Positions 15,887 to 25,793 of a stretch of 64,000 bases of DNA are shown one piece after another. Under the pieces are notes generated by a model. The model worked only from the letters and a program-made list of their open reading frames with translations. It was not told the DNA's origin and ran no database searches. The stretch is from contig QGHH01000002.1 in assembly GCA_003640645.1 (NCBI GenBank), positions 360,180-424,179 of the forward strand, in the 5' to 3' direction. The position numbers and the translations under genes are program-made. The first letter of the stretch is position 1. Each line of letters opens with the position of its first letter. This DNA comes from Fredinandcohnia aciditolerans (GTDB lineage Bacteria > Bacillota > Bacilli > Bacillales > Bacillaceae_L).

Positions 15887-16095
15887 TGTCAAGCTGCAGC
15901 GCCTAGCCAGTTTTCACCCTGGATAATCTTCTGAGAGTATCTTGTGAAAAGCTTTGCTTTGAGCAGCTCGTGGTCACAAGCCAATCAAATCAAGAAGGTC
16001 AAACTACAACCTTCATGCTTGCTCTTCTTGTGCTTGTCAGACTTTCGCTGGATGTGATGACGTCTACGTTTGCTACAGGACGTGGCCGTTGTTAG
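15887..16095. repeat. Dispersed element of the AGCTxCAGCGCCTAGC type, copy 1
   Basis: The gap of about 340 bases before secA is mostly a repeat that starts GTCAAGCTGCAGCGCCTAG. It contains GGTCACAAGCCAATC and TTGTGCTTGTC and ends in ACAGGACGTGGCCGTTG. The same blocks recur at 44988-45148. This is an intergenic repeat family seen widely in Bacillaceae. The secA promoter and ribosome site lie after it. Confidence 0.6.
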
Positions 16096-16252
16096 TAGAC
16101 AAACAATTAAAACACCTTCCGCTTTTCTCTTTTGTCGAATCCCCTCACATCACGAAACTCGATAATATTTTACCCTTGTCCTATTTAGTGGTAAAATGGA
16201 TGATATACATAATCCTGTAATGAATGAAACTTACGATAGAGGAGCGTACATG

Positions 16253-18763
16253 ATGCTTGGAATTTTAAACAAAGTTTTTGATCCAAACAAACGCACAATC
16301 AAGCGCTTGGAAACACTTGCAGATAAAATTGAGGCCCTTCATCCTGAGATGGAGAAGCTTTCTGATGAAGCCCTTCGCAACAAAACCGAAGAGTTCAAGG
16401 AACGATACCAAAAAGGTGAAAAACTTGATGATTTACTAGTTGAAGCTTTCGCTGTTGTTCGTGAAGGTGCAAAGCGTGTGTTGGGTCTGCACCCATACCG
16501 CGTTCAGTTAATGGGGGGTATTTCCCTTCATGAAGGAAATATTTCTGAGATGAAAACAGGGGAAGGTAAAACGTTAACTTCCACTATGCCTGTTTATTTG
16601 AATGCAATCACTGGTAAAGGCGTTCACGTTGTCACTGTCAACGAATACCTTGCAAGCCGTGACGCACATGAGATGGGCCAACTTTATGAGTTTTTAGGTC
16701 TAAGTGTTGGGTTAAACCTTAACTCCATGTCTCGTGACGAAAAAATTGAAGCATACCGTGCTGATATTACGTATGGTACGAACAATGAATTTGGTTTCGA
16801 CTATTTACGTGATAACATGGTCCTTTATAAGGAACAAATGGTGCAACGTCCGCTTTATTTTGCCGTTATTGACGAAGTTGACTCAATCTTAATCGATGAG
16901 GCGCGTACACCGTTAATCATTTCCGGTTCTGCTCAAAAATCAACAGCACTCTACGTTCAAGCGAATGGATTTGTGACAACCCTTAAAAAAGAAGAAGACT
17001 ACACCTATGATGAAAAAACAAAAGGTGTTCAACTCACTGAAGAAGGTATTTCAAAGGCTGAGCGTGTGTTCGGTATTGAAAACCTATTTGATATTTCGAA
17101 TGTAGCGTTAATTCATCACATCAACCAAGCATTAAAAGCGAATGCGAGTATGCATCGTGACATTGACTATGTAGTTGAGGATGATCAAATCGTTATCGTT
17201 GACCAATTCACAGGTCGTCTCATGAAGGGACGACGTTATAGTGAAGGCCTTCACCAAGCAATTGAGGCGAAAGAAGGCGTCGAAATTCAAAACGAAAGCA
17301 TGACGCTAGCAACGATTACATTCCAGAACTACTTCCGTATGTATGAGAAGCTTTCTGGTATGACGGGTACGGCAAAGACTGAGGAAGAAGAATTCCGCAA
17401 TATTTACAATATGAATGTTGTTGTGATTCCAACGAATCGTCCAATTGCACGTGATGACCGTCCTGATTTAATTTATAAATCCATCGAGGGCAAGTTCCGC
17501 GCAGTTGCTGAGGATATCGCTGAGCGCCATGCGAAGGGACAACCTGTCTTAGTTGGTACGGTTGCGATTGAAACATCTGAAATTATTTCGAAGTACTTAT
17601 TGAAAAAAGGCGTTAAGCATAATATCTTGAACGCGAAAAACCACGCTCGTGAAGCTGAAATCATTGAACAAGCTGGTCAACAAGGCGCGGTAACCATAGC
17701 GACAAACATGGCTGGTCGTGGTACGGACATCAAGCTTGGCGAGGGTGTTAAGGAACTTGGTGGACTTGCGGTAATTGGTACTGAGCGACACGAGAGCCGT
17801 CGTATTGATAACCAGCTTCGTGGACGTTCAGGTCGTCAAGGAGATCCTGGGGTAACACAGTTCTATCTTTCAATGGAAGATGAACTTATGCGCCGTTTCG
17901 GTTCTGACAATATGAAAAATATGATGGAGCGCCTTGGCATGGATGATTCCCAGCCAATTCAAAGTAAAATGGTCTCCAGAGCAGTTGAATCTGCGCAAAA
18001 ACGTGTTGAGGGTAACAACTTTGATGCGCGTAAACAACTTTTACAATATGATGATGTTCTTCGTCAGCAACGTGAGGTTATTTATAAACAGCGTTATGAA
18101 GTTCTTGATTCTGAGAATCTTCGTGATGTTGTCGAAAATATGATTAAGTCTTCACTTGATCGTGTCATTCACGCTCATACACCAAAGGATGAGGTAGAAG
18201 AAGACTGGAACTACAAAGGAATCGTTGATCATGTGAATGCGAATCTTCTAAATGAAGGTGACATTTCAATTGACGACCTTCGTGGAAAAGAGCCTGAAGA
18301 AATGTCCGAGCTCATTTTTGAAAAGGTTAAAGAGCGCTATGATGAAAAAGAAGAGCAAATTGAGCCAGAGCAAATGCGTGAATTCGAGCGCGTTGTCGTG
18401 CTTCGTGCCGTTGACAGTAAGTGGATGGATCACATTGACCAAATGGATCAGCTTCGCCAAGGTATCCATTTACGTGCGTACGGTCAAAACGACCCCCTTC
18501 GTGAATACAACTTCGAAGGCTTTGCAATGTTCGAAAACATGATTGCTTCCATTGAAGATGATGTTGCGAAGTTTGTAATGAAGGCACAAATCCGCAGCAA
18601 CCTTCAACGTGAAGAAGTGGCGAAAGGACATGCTGTTCAACCAAAAGAAGGCGGCGAAGAAAAGCCAAAAAAACGCCCAGTTCAAAAATCCGTTGACATC
18701 GGCCGTAACGACCCATGCTACTGCGGAAGCGGCAAAAAATTCAAAAACTGCCACGGTCAATAA
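16253..18763 (+). CDS. secA: Protein translocase ATPase SecA
   Basis: Motor of the Sec export pathway. The 836-residue product begins [17 protein letters not shown]. Walker [11 protein letters not shown] is near residue 103, the DEAD-type motif [14 protein letters not shown] near 207, and motif [13 protein letters not shown] near 524. A C-terminal zinc site [14 protein letters not shown] closes the protein. I use the second of two adjacent ATGs, eight bases after GGAG. An extension back to 16196 has no support. Confidence 0.98.
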   Translation: MLGILNKVFDPNKRTIKRLETLADKIEALHPEMEKLSDEALRNKTEEFKERYQKGEKLDDLLVEAFAVVREGAKRVLGLHPYRVQLMGGISLHEGNISEMKTGEGKTLTSTMPVYLNAITGKGVHVVTVNEYLASRDAHEMGQLYEFLGLSVGLNLNSMSRDEKIEAYRADITYGTNNEFGFDYLRDNMVLYKEQMVQRPLYFAVIDEVDSILIDEARTPLIISGSAQKSTALYVQANGFVTTLKKEEDYTYDEKTKGVQLTEEGISKAERVFGIENLFDISNVALIHHINQALKANASMHRDIDYVVEDDQIVIVDQFTGRLMKGRRYSEGLHQAIEAKEGVEIQNESMTLATITFQNYFRMYEKLSGMTGTAKTEEEEFRNIYNMNVVVIPTNRPIARDDRPDLIYKSIEGKFRAVAEDIAERHAKGQPVLVGTVAIETSEIISKYLLKKGVKHNILNAKNHAREAEIIEQAGQQGAVTIATNMAGRGTDIKLGEGVKELGGLAVIGTERHESRRIDNQLRGRSGRQGDPGVTQFYLSMEDELMRRFGSDNMKNMMERLGMDDSQPIQSKMVSRAVESAQKRVEGNNFDARKQLLQYDDVLRQQREVIYKQRYEVLDSENLRDVVENMIKSSLDRVIHAHTPKDEVEEDWNYKGIVDHVNANLLNEGDISIDDLRGKEPEEMSELIFEKVKERYDEKEEQIEPEQMREFERVVVLRAVDSKWMDHIDQMDQLRQGIHLRAYGQNDPLREYNFEGFAMFENMIASIEDDVAKFVMKAQIRSNLQREEVAKGHAVQPKEGGEEKPKKRPVQKSVDIGRNDPCYCGSGKKFKNCHGQ

Positions 18764-18783
18764 AAGGACAGAGATTTCCCAAA

Positions 18784-18814
18784 TTGGGACAGAGGGACAG
18801 GTCCCTTGTCCCAG
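18784..18814. repeat. Palindromic GGGACA element after secA
   Basis: TGGGACAGAGGGACAGG and its complement CCCTTGTCCCA form a near-perfect palindrome. The same unit occurs after other genes at 23513, 27945 and 47905, and degenerate at 13440. Confidence 0.75.
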
Positions 18815-18826
18815 ACATGAATATTG

Positions 18827-18858
18827 AAAAAGGTGAGAGCCAACTCTCACCTTTTGTT
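18827..18858 (+). terminator. Intrinsic terminator after secA
   Basis: AAAAGGTGAGAG and CTCTCACCTTTT form a twelve-base-pair stem with a short loop and a T-rich tail. Confidence 0.85.
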
Positions 18859-18920
18859 TCGAAAAAAATCAGAGACTAATCTTGTAAAAATGAGTAAGAT
18901 AATGAAGTAGGAATCATGAT

Positions 18921-19056
18921 ATAACTTTATTCAGTAGGGGATTAAAAACCCCACTGAATAAAGTTATAGCCTCCGGCGGATGCCACAGATTTTCAAAGGT
19001 AATTTTTCGAGCAGGCTCGAAAAAATCTGGGTGCAAATACGCCAAGGCGAATTTGA
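18921..19056 (+). repeat. Multi-hairpin dispersed element, copy 2 (secA-prfB)
   Basis: A nearly perfect outer hairpin, ATAACTTTATTCAGT (18921-18935) with ACTGAATAAAGTTAT (18953-18967), plus inner GGGG/CCCC. The core GCCTCCGGCGGATGCCACAG, TTTTTCGAGC/GCTCGAAAAA and CAAATACGCC/GGCGAATTTG follows. It ends about 17 bases before the prfB ribosome site. Confidence 0.85.
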
Positions 19057-19085
19057 CTAAATGATTACATCTTGGAGGAAAAATA

Positions 19086-20187
19086 ATGGAATTAGTAGAA
19101 ATTAAGCACGAACTTGATAAAATGGCTAAGAAATTAGCGGGTTTCAGGGGGTCTCTTTGACTTAGAGGCCAAACAAGCGCGCATCACCGAGCTTGACGAA
19201 ATCATGTCAATGCCCGACTTCTGGAATGACCAGAACGCGGCTCAAACTGTCATCAACGAAGCAAATGCATTAAAGGATCAAGTCAATGAATTTGTGAATT
19301 TAAACGATTCTTATGAGAATCTGGAGCTCACCTATCAACTTGTGAAGGAAGAGCCTGATGCAGATTTGCAAGCCGAGCTAGACGAAGAAATTCAACAATT
19401 GTCTAAAAGCTTAAGTGATTTCGAATTACAGCTCCTATTGAGCGAGCCTTATGATAAAAATAATGCGATCCTAGAGCTTCACCCAGGTGCAGGTGGTACC
19501 GAATCACAGGACTGGGGCTCCATGCTTCTTCGTATGTACACTCGTTGGGCCGAGAAAAAAGGCTTCAAGGTTGAAACAATGGACTATCTTCCTGGAGACG
19601 AAGCTGGAATTAAGAGTGTGACTCTTTTAATCAAAGGACACAATGCCTACGGCTATTTGAAGGCTGAAAAAGGAGTACACCGCTTAGTTCGTATTTCACC
19701 GTTCGACTCTTCAGGCCGTCGCCACACATCATTCGTGTCATGTGAAGTAATGCCTGAGTTTAACGATGATATCGAAATTGATATCCGCACTGAAGATTTA
19801 AAAATCGATACGTACCGTGCGAGTGGAGCGGGTGGTCAGCACATCAACACCACCGACTCAGCTGTTCGTATCACACATCTCCCAACAAATACGGTTGTAA
19901 CGTGTCAAACTGAGCGTTCACAAATCAAAAACCGCGAACAAGCAATGAAAATGTTAAAGTCTAAGTTGTATCAGCTTGAGATTGAAAAACAACAAGCCGA
20001 ACTAGACGAAATCCGCGGTGAACAAAAAGAAATCGGCTGGGGCAGCCAAATCCGCTCCTATGTCTTCCACCCATATTCCATGGTAAAAGACCACCGCACA
20101 AATGTAGAGGTTGGTAATACTGGAAGTGTGATGGACGGCGAGATTGACTTGTTTATTGATGCATATTTGAGATCGAAATTGAATTAA
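19086..20187 (+). CDS. prfB: Peptide chain release factor 2, programmed +1 frameshift
   Basis: Releases polypeptides at TGA and TAA. The reading frame opens at ATG 19086 (after GGAGGA) and meets an in-frame TGA at 19158-19160. The site is CTT TGA C preceded by an internal Shine-Dalgarno AGGGGG, the classic autoregulatory frameshift of RF2. After a +1 shift the frame continues [14 protein letters not shown] to 20187, for 366 residues. The GGQ peptidyl-release motif occurs in [15 protein letters not shown] near residue 246. The anticodon-like SPF motif is in [12 protein letters not shown]. Confidence 0.97.
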
Positions 20188-20193
20188 TTAGTG

Positions 20194-20227
20194 GAGAGGG
20201 GCAGCCTTGTGGCTGTCTCTTTTTTTA
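20194..20227 (+). terminator. Intrinsic terminator after prfB
   Basis: GAGAGGGGCAGCC and GGCTGTCTCT form a stem with loop TTGT and a following TTTTTTT run. Confidence 0.9.
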
Positions 20228-20239
20228 AGCGGAAATTTG

Positions 20240-20340
20240 CTATCGGCCAAAAAAGTAAAATAACGGCCATAAATGAAAATTAGCGTCCATAACCCTTAAG
20301 CTAACAGCCATAAATTTGATTTATCGGCCATAAGCAGTTC
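20240..20340. repeat. Phased 20-21-bp array with core CGGCCATAA
   Basis: Cores CGGCCA, CGGCCATAA, CGTCCATAA, CAGCCATAA and CGGCCATAA start at 20244, 20264, 20284, 20305 and 20325, spaced 20, 20, 21 and 20 bases. Between cores the sequence is A/T-rich and not conserved. The design is the same as the TGTCCGATA and TTAGGGCA arrays elsewhere in the window. Confidence 0.7.
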
Positions 20341-20373
20341 GATGAGCCACTGATCAAGTAAAAGGGACGAAGG

Positions 20374-20532
20374 TCATTCACGGTCGTATATTAATTTATA
20401 CTCATTTTCAAGCTCTCTTAAAGTCAATTCATAAAGATGCTTTTCATTTTTTTTATAAATTCCTTGTTTTATCAATTTATTAATTAATACTTTCTTTTTT
20501 GACTGACTAGCTTTTCGCAGTAGATTTCCCAT
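20374..20532 (-). CDS. FbpA-like small basic protein
   Basis: 52 residues from MGNLLRKASQSKKKV, with GIYKKNEKHLYELTLRELE matching what I recall of the Fur-regulated basic protein FbpA family, a helper of iron-sparing regulation in Bacillus. The start is set by GAGGTG seven bases upstream on the minus strand. An upstream ATG (20589) would add 19 residues without a good site. A Fur-like TGATAATTACTTATC lies at 20601-20615, inside the preceding small gene, so iron control is possible but unproven. Confidence 0.6.
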   Translation of the reverse strand: MGNLLRKASQSKKKVLINKLIKQGIYKKNEKHLYELTLRELENEYKLIYDRE

Positions 20533-20566
20533 TTTAACACCTCTATCTAGTAAAAAAATATGTAGG

Positions 20567-20695
20567 TCATTCATTGTGTTTATTTTCATTGATTCGAGTA
20601 TGATAATTACTTATCTGTTTAAAAACGATATTCAAGAGCCAAATAATCATAACGGCACCCAAGATATATGTACCAAGTAAGTTAACGACAGTCAT
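20567..20695 (-). CDS. Small single-span membrane protein
   Basis: 42 residues: an N-terminal hydrophobic helix (about residues 3-26, including LLGTYILGAVMIIWLLNIVF) and a polar tail ending NENKHNE. GGTGGAGG lies nine bases before the ATG on the minus strand. It sits 34 bases before the FbpA-like gene and is probably in the same transcript. I do not recognise the family. Confidence 0.55.
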   Translation of the reverse strand: MTVVNLLGTYILGAVMIIWLLNIVFKQISNYHTRINENKHNE

Positions 20696-20960
20696 TATAA
20701 ATTACCTCCACCATTTGTCCTTTTCCAATTCATAGAAAGGTGCAAAACAAATTTTGACTCCTAACCTCCAACTCTTGTCATTATATACAATCATAACTTT
20801 AAAATTTGTCGATTCATCTGGATTTTACAACCCTTAAATGAATTGTTAACTTTCATTAATAAAAGAAAAACTTGTAATGATTCATACCCCTTGTCATTTC
20901 TATAAAAAATAAGCCCAGCATCACCTAAATACTTCCAATCTTATTTGTACCAATCAATGA

Positions 20961-21104
20961 GTGACAGTTAAAAATGACCTGTGATAAAATAACCATAAGT
21001 GAAAACTGTCAAAAATAGTAGAAATGACTCAGAATGTGACGAAAGCACTGCATTTTAATATCGCATATATCTTTGGCTACACCCCTGCTAGGTGTAGCCT
21101 TTCA
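20961..21104 (+). ncRNA. Candidate small RNA ahead of the DUF4230 gene
   Basis: GTGACA (20961) and TAAAAT (20985), 18 bases apart, resemble a SigA promoter. About 80 bases downstream GGCTACACC and GGTGTAGCC form a strong nine-base-pair hairpin (21074-21102), followed only by TTT. A short transcript or an attenuated leader of the next gene are both possible. The remainder of 20700-20960 shows no gene. Confidence 0.35.
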
Positions 21105-21153
21105 TCTGCCTATTTAAAAAACTAGTAAACTATCATTTAAGGGGTTGGATTCT

Positions 21154-21897
21154 ATGAGGAAAAAGGATGAAACAATAGCCCAGTTGGAAGCTATTTTAAA
21201 AGAACTAAAAACAGCAAATGAAGAAAGTGCGGCCACTGCGGTGGTCGGCCAGAGAAGACGAAATCGCAACATGTCTGGGACACTATTTAAGTTTCTATTT
21301 CGAGCTCTAGGAGCAAGGATTCTTCTAGTTGCTGTCATTCTCGTTGCGGTTTCAGTAGGGAGTGTTTGGCTTATATCTGGAAGTACGTTTAAGAAAGAAA
21401 GTACGTTTTTTGTTGAAGATATCAAAGAACTCGCTACACTCGCAACAGCTGAAGCCTCTGTGAAAGCAGTTATCAAGCAAGAGGATAATAAGTTGTTTGG
21501 AAATGATATATCAATTAATCTTCCAGGAACAAAGAGAGAGATATTTTTAATTGTTCCGGGCACCGTGATTGCTGGTGTTGATTTAAAAGGAATTACTAAG
21601 GATGATTTAAAAGTAAATGAAAAAGAAAAAGTGCTAGATATTGTTCTCCCACATGCTGAGCTAATCCAAGATCCAGCAATACAGATGGAAAAGTTAATCA
21701 CATATTCAGACGAAGGAATATTCCGTGGTGAGGTGAAATGGGATGAAGGCTTTGATTTAGTGGCTGAAGCCCAGGATGATATTCGGAAAGAGGCAATCGA
21801 GATGGGACTATTAGAAACCGCCGAAAGAAACGCAGAAAACGTTTTGACTAGCTTTTTTAACAATCTAGACTATACAGTGAACCTAACCTTTAAATAA
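21154..21897 (+). CDS. DUF4230 membrane-anchored protein
   Basis: 247 residues with a short N-terminal coiled segment, a basic stretch (GQRRRNRN), one membrane helix at about residues 48-68 and an extracytoplasmic DUF4230-like domain. That domain has alternating strands (LFLIVPGTVIAGVDLKGI) and a C-terminal helical AEA-DDIRKEAIEMGLLETA segment. The fold is reminiscent of SPFH/prohibitin-like proteins, but the function is unknown. The start ATG at 21154 is preceded by AAGGGG. Confidence 0.75.
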   Translation: MRKKDETIAQLEAILKELKTANEESAATAVVGQRRRNRNMSGTLFKFLFRALGARILLVAVILVAVSVGSVWLISGSTFKKESTFFVEDIKELATLATAEASVKAVIKQEDNKLFGNDISINLPGTKREIFLIVPGTVIAGVDLKGITKDDLKVNEKEKVLDIVLPHAELIQDPAIQMEKLITYSDEGIFRGEVKWDEGFDLVAEAQDDIRKEAIEMGLLETAERNAENVLTSFFNNLDYTVNLTFK

Positions 21898-22010
21898 TAT
21901 GTCACTCTCAATACAAGTTGGTTTGAATCCCACTTTCCCATAATTACTATATTCAAACCTCCTAAAAAACGGTAAAATAGAGGGTGATATCAATAATGGG
22001 GGACAACCTT

Positions 22011-23507
22011 ATGAACGAAACGGTTTTATCTATTGAGGAGTTAAAACGAGAGGATCTTATCCGAAAAAACAAATTGGTCGGCATTGTTTCACTTATTTCT
22101 ATCATTCTAGCAATTATTGTTGAGGTTTCGATTCGTCAGCCACTTCAAATGATTCTCATAATCGGAATTGGCGGTGCGATCTTTCTTGCTATCTTATGCT
22201 TACTGATTTACAAGAAACTCCTATTAACACAAACACCTTATATTTCGGTCGTAGGGATTTCGGTGGTTATCTTTGTGATTATGTCTAGCTCACAATCGGC
22301 GCCAATTGTCCTTTTACCGTTATACCTATTAACAACGGTTGCAATCTATAATAAACGGAAAACGCTAATCTTTGGCGTAGTTTGTGCCATTGCATTAACG
22401 GTTTTATTTTTTCTTACAAGTGGACATGAGTTCAACTACACCTCAAAGGAAATTGTGATTTATTATTTGATCTTTTCGGTAATTATTGCGACTCTGTTTT
22501 TCCAGAGTATTGTTACTGGAAGGTTGACTCAGGATATTCAGGCAACGCATAAGCACACCGAGCACCTACTTGAGATGAGACGGCATCATGCGGCACAGCT
22601 TGAGGAAAACTCACAAGTGATCAGCGAGAACATCACAAACATCCGTCGCCAAGGTGAGGAGCAAATGCACTCCTTTAACGAGATGACAATCGCCGTTACG
22701 GAAATCTCATCTGGAATGAACACGCAAAATGAGGCAGCGACAACCATTACTGAATCCATCGAAGATCTTAATCGTATTGTCCAGGAACTTGTAAAAGGTT
22801 CGAACCACCTAAGTAATCAGACCGAGAATACGAATTTAGCAGCTGACAATGGAAATAAATCCATTGACCTTTTACTCTCAAAAATTACAGACTTTCAAGT
22901 ATCTGTCCATTCAATGTCTGAAACAATGAATTTATTAGTTGAAAAAATCAATGAAACAAATGGGTTTACGGATCGAATTCAGGAAATTGCGTCACAAACG
23001 AATTTATTAGCGCTTAACGCTTCGATTGAAGCGGCAAGAGCAGGTGATAGTGGTAGAGGATTTGCGGTAGTTGCATCTGAAATACGAAAACTTTCAGAGG
23101 TGACATCAAATACGGCGAATCTCATTTCTGAGAATTTAAAAGAAGTAAACGAGAGTACGACATTAACGCAGAAGCATATGGCAGAAAATGCGATAAAAAT
23201 GGACGAAAGTGTTCAACTTACAAAGGATGCAAAAGGAGTTTTCACTGTTATCGATGATACAGTGTCCGAACTGAACGATGCCGTTAAGCATTTCGAAAAA
23301 ATCTCAAACCAAATCAGCCAGTCATCGATTTCCATTGAAACATCAGTGAGTGAATTTGCTGCAATCATAGAAGAAACAACAGCTTCTCTTGAGGAAATTA
23401 CGGCATCCATCGAAAACCAGAATGGCCAAATGCAACACCTCGTCTCCTATGTCCAAAACACAGACGACGCAACAGCCGAATTGATGGAAATTTTTAAAGA
23501 AAAATAG
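22011..23507 (+). CDS. Methyl-accepting chemotaxis-type signalling protein
   Basis: 498 residues. Six hydrophobic helices fill residues 15-175, with no large extracytoplasmic ligand domain, so the signal is probably sensed within or at the membrane. The cytoplasmic domain (200-498) carries the CheA/CheW-binding hairpin tip [24 protein letters not shown], split here around residue 330-350, with flanking coiled coils. The start ATG is seven bases after GGGGGA. It may feed the flagellar system encoded nearby, though it is an orphan receptor. Confidence 0.9.
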   Translation: MNETVLSIEELKREDLIRKNKLVGIVSLISIILAIIVEVSIRQPLQMILIIGIGGAIFLAILCLLIYKKLLLTQTPYISVVGISVVIFVIMSSSQSAPIVLLPLYLLTTVAIYNKRKTLIFGVVCAIALTVLFFLTSGHEFNYTSKEIVIYYLIFSVIIATLFFQSIVTGRLTQDIQATHKHTEHLLEMRRHHAAQLEENSQVISENITNIRRQGEEQMHSFNEMTIAVTEISSGMNTQNEAATTITESIEDLNRIVQELVKGSNHLSNQTENTNLAADNGNKSIDLLLSKITDFQVSVHSMSETMNLLVEKINETNGFTDRIQEIASQTNLLALNASIEAARAGDSGRGFAVVASEIRKLSEVTSNTANLISENLKEVNESTTLTQKHMAENAIKMDESVQLTKDAKGVFTVIDDTVSELNDAVKHFEKISNQISQSSISIETSVSEFAAIIEETTASLEEITASIENQNGQMQHLVSYVQNTDDATAELMEIFKEK

Positions 23508-23512
23508 TAGGT

Positions 23513-23581
23513 CAAGGGGACAAGGTCCACTGTCCCACAATCATTAATAAGTGGGACGAGGGACCTGTCCCTCTGTCCCAA
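23513..23581. repeat. Palindromic GGGACA element, composite copy
   Basis: Two half-palindromes: AGGGGACAAGGTCC..TGTCCCAC and GTGGGACGAGGGACC..TGTCCCAAA. It occupies the whole gap between the chemoreceptor gene stop and the ribosome site of the next gene. Confidence 0.7.
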
Positions 23582-23593
23582 AGGAGGATACAA

Positions 23594-24589
23594 ATGGTTT
23601 ATGTGGCAAGTGAAGGGCGTTATGGTGGGATGAAGTATAATCGGGTTGGAAAGTCAGGTTTATTTTTGCCAGCGATTTCATTAGGGTTATGGCACAACTT
23701 CGGGGGAGTCGATTCTTTTGAGAATGGACGAAACATCTTAAGAAAGGCATTTGACCTTGGGATTACTCATTTTGATTTAGCGAATAATTATGGTCCACCA
23801 CCAGGCAGTGCTGAAGAAATGCTTGGGAAAATGATGAAGGCAGATTTTGCCCCGTATCGTGATGAATTGGTTATTTCCACAAAGGCTGGCTACCAGATGT
23901 GGGAAGGTCCATATGGGGACTGGGGTTCAAGAAAGTATTTGATTTCAAGCCTTGATCAAAGTCTAAAACGGATGGGCCTTGAGTATGTTGATATTTTTTA
24001 CTCACACCGCCCGGACCCTCATACACCACTTGAAGAGACGATGGGTGCTCTTGATCAGATCGTACGACAAGGAAAAGCGCTATATGTGGGAATTTCAAAT
24101 TATAGTCCGACTCAAACACAAGAAGCCATTCGGATACTGAAAGAGTTAGGTACACCACTCCTAATTCATCAACCAAGATATTCGATGTTTGACCGCTGGA
24201 TTGAGGACGGCTTGCAGGATGTGTTGGCCGAAAATGGTGTGGGATCGATTGTGTTCTCCCCGATGGCACAAGGATTATTAACGAATAAATATCTTGGCGG
24301 CATTCCAACTGATTCAAGGGCTGCTAAACAAAATACATTCCTTAAAAAAGATCAAATCACAGAGAATGTATTAGGGAAAATCCAACAGTTAAACGCTCTT
24401 GCGATAGAAAGAGGACAAAGTCTTGCGCAAATGGCATTGGCATGGGTTCTCCGTGAAGGTCGTGTAACATCAGCGCTGGTTGGTGCAAGTAAAGTGAGTC
24501 AACTCGAGGACAATGTTTCGGCTTTACGAAATCTTTCCTTCACTCAAGAGGAATTAACCAAAATTGAGGATATTTTGGCGCAAAACTAG
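23594..24589 (+). CDS. Aldo/keto reductase, YghZ (glyceraldehyde-3-P reductase) type
   Basis: NADPH-dependent reductase, 331 residues, TIM barrel. The catalytic tetrad is visible: Asp and Tyr in FDLANNYG (about 60-66), Lys in ISTKAGY (about 95) and His in YSHRPDP (about 138). Cofactor-binding segments GASKVSQL near 300 are present. The NNYGPPPGSAEE motif is typical of the YghZ/AKR14 group that reduces L-glyceraldehyde 3-phosphate and methylglyoxal. AAAGGAGG precedes the ATG. Monocistronic. Confidence 0.88.
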   Translation: MVYVASEGRYGGMKYNRVGKSGLFLPAISLGLWHNFGGVDSFENGRNILRKAFDLGITHFDLANNYGPPPGSAEEMLGKMMKADFAPYRDELVISTKAGYQMWEGPYGDWGSRKYLISSLDQSLKRMGLEYVDIFYSHRPDPHTPLEETMGALDQIVRQGKALYVGISNYSPTQTQEAIRILKELGTPLLIHQPRYSMFDRWIEDGLQDVLAENGVGSIVFSPMAQGLLTNKYLGGIPTDSRAAKQNTFLKKDQITENVLGKIQQLNALAIERGQSLAQMALAWVLREGRVTSALVGASKVSQLEDNVSALRNLSFTQEELTKIEDILAQN

Positions 24590-24611
24590 TTATACTAGTA
24601 CAGCGCATAAT

Positions 24612-24653
24612 AAAAGGGGAGTAGCCTGTGAGTGATAGGTTACTCCTCTTTTA
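24612..24653 (+). terminator. Bidirectional terminator after the aldo/keto reductase gene
   Basis: AAAAGGGGAGTAGCCT and AGGTTACTCCTCTTTTA pair around a nine-base loop. It is flanked by A and T runs on both sides, suitable for the convergent LysR gene as well. Confidence 0.8.
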
Positions 24654-24729
24654 TATTTCAATAAAGGTAATTGGGGAGTGCACACTCTCTTTACATGGCC
24701 GAATGGTAATAACCCCAAAGTAGATCTAT

Positions 24730-25614
24730 TTAGTGATTTCGGATAAAGTCTACAAAATGTTGCAATCCTATTTTTGGAAAACGATGTGGTTTTTGAACCA
24801 TCCATAGTGAACGTGTGAGAGAAAAATCGGCCATGTTAATCTGACATAATGTTCCTAGTTCTAATTCTTTTAAAACAGTAATCCTTGGAAGAATGCTGAT
24901 TCCTAGATCTGCTTCTACGGCGCTTTTGATAGATTGAATACTCCCTAGCTCCATTTCGCTCTCAATGTCCTCAAGGATTCCAAAATCACGAAGGTAATTT
25001 TCAACAATTAGACGTGAACCAGATTCAGGCTCCCGCCAAATCATTTTTTCCTCTACTAATTCATCTATCGTAATTGTTTTTCGATTCTTCCAATGATGGT
25101 CATTCGAAGTGACTAAAATAAGCTCATCTTCAGCGAATTTTTCAATTTTTAGGTTTGGATTTTCTATTTGACTTTCCACAAGAGCGATATCAATTTCATT
25201 GTTTTCAAGCATTGCAATCATATTTGGAGTATTCCCGATTGTAAGACTGAATGTGATATGTGGATATCCTTTTTTGATCATGCCAAGAATTTGAGGTAAT
25301 AGATATTCACCAATCGTTAAGCTTGCGCCTATATGTAAATTGACTTCCTCATTGCCAGACATTTTTTGAACAGCATCGAAAGACCTTTTGATATTTTCAA
25401 TAACATCTTTCGCATAAGGATAAAGGACTTCCCCAGCCTTTGTTAGTTCAAGTCTCCCGCCATTTCTCTCAAACAGCAAAGTGCCATATTCATTTTCAAG
25501 CTGGCTAATCTTTTTCGTGACAGCTGGTTGAGAGATATAACTTATCCGTGCAGCGTTTGTAATACTTCCCTCTTCTACCACGAGGCAAAAGAGTTTAAGA
25601 TTTTCAATGTTCAT
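24730..25614 (-). CDS. LysR-family transcriptional regulator
   Basis: 294 residues starting MNIENLKLFCLVVEEGSITN, with the winged HTH (AARISYISQPAVTKKISQLE) at 18-37 and a LysR substrate-binding domain from about 90 on. AAAGGAGGG precedes this ATG, so I reject the longer frame to 25659. It resembles CysL/YwfK-type regulators. It is divergent from a TauE/SafE permease gene, its likely target, with about 180 bases between them for the operator. The effector is not evident from sequence. Confidence 0.9.
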   Translation of the reverse strand: MNIENLKLFCLVVEEGSITNAARISYISQPAVTKKISQLENEYGTLLFERNGGRLELTKAGEVLYPYAKDVIENIKRSFDAVQKMSGNEEVNLHIGASLTIGEYLLPQILGMIKKGYPHITFSLTIGNTPNMIAMLENNEIDIALVESQIENPNLKIEKFAEDELILVTSNDHHWKNRKTITIDELVEEKMIWREPESGSRLIVENYLRDFGILEDIESEMELGSIQSIKSAVEADLGISILPRITVLKELELGTLCQINMADFSLTRSLWMVQKPHRFPKIGLQHFVDFIRNH

Positions 25615-25793
25615 GGTATCCCTCCTTTCGTACGCAATTTCCATATTCATTACTTTCATTATATAAGAATGAGTTCGTATTATTCTATATCGTGAGCAGT
25701 ATTACGTTTTGTTATGACCTATTATACATTGTTATTTTACTACAACTTAAAGGTTTGATAGGTTAATAGAGAGTCATACATAGGGGGAACGTA

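Noticed and set aside
16196-16252. Longer N-terminus for SecA
   Set aside because: SecA in Bacillus begins MLGILNK. The extension lacks a ribosome site and overlaps the expected promoter region.
18327-18850. Two long minus-strand open frames opposite the end of secA
   Set aside because: They are antisense to the conserved SecA C-terminus including its zinc site, with no ribosome site or family features.
19158-19160. In-frame TGA near the start of prfB as a pseudogene or sequencing error
   Set aside because: The AGGGGG..CTT TGA C context is the conserved programmed frameshift of release factor 2.
21114-21863. 249-residue minus-strand open frame opposite the DUF4230 gene
   Set aside because: Serine-rich shadow of the plus-strand gene. 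The plus strand has a ribosome site, a membrane helix and a family match.
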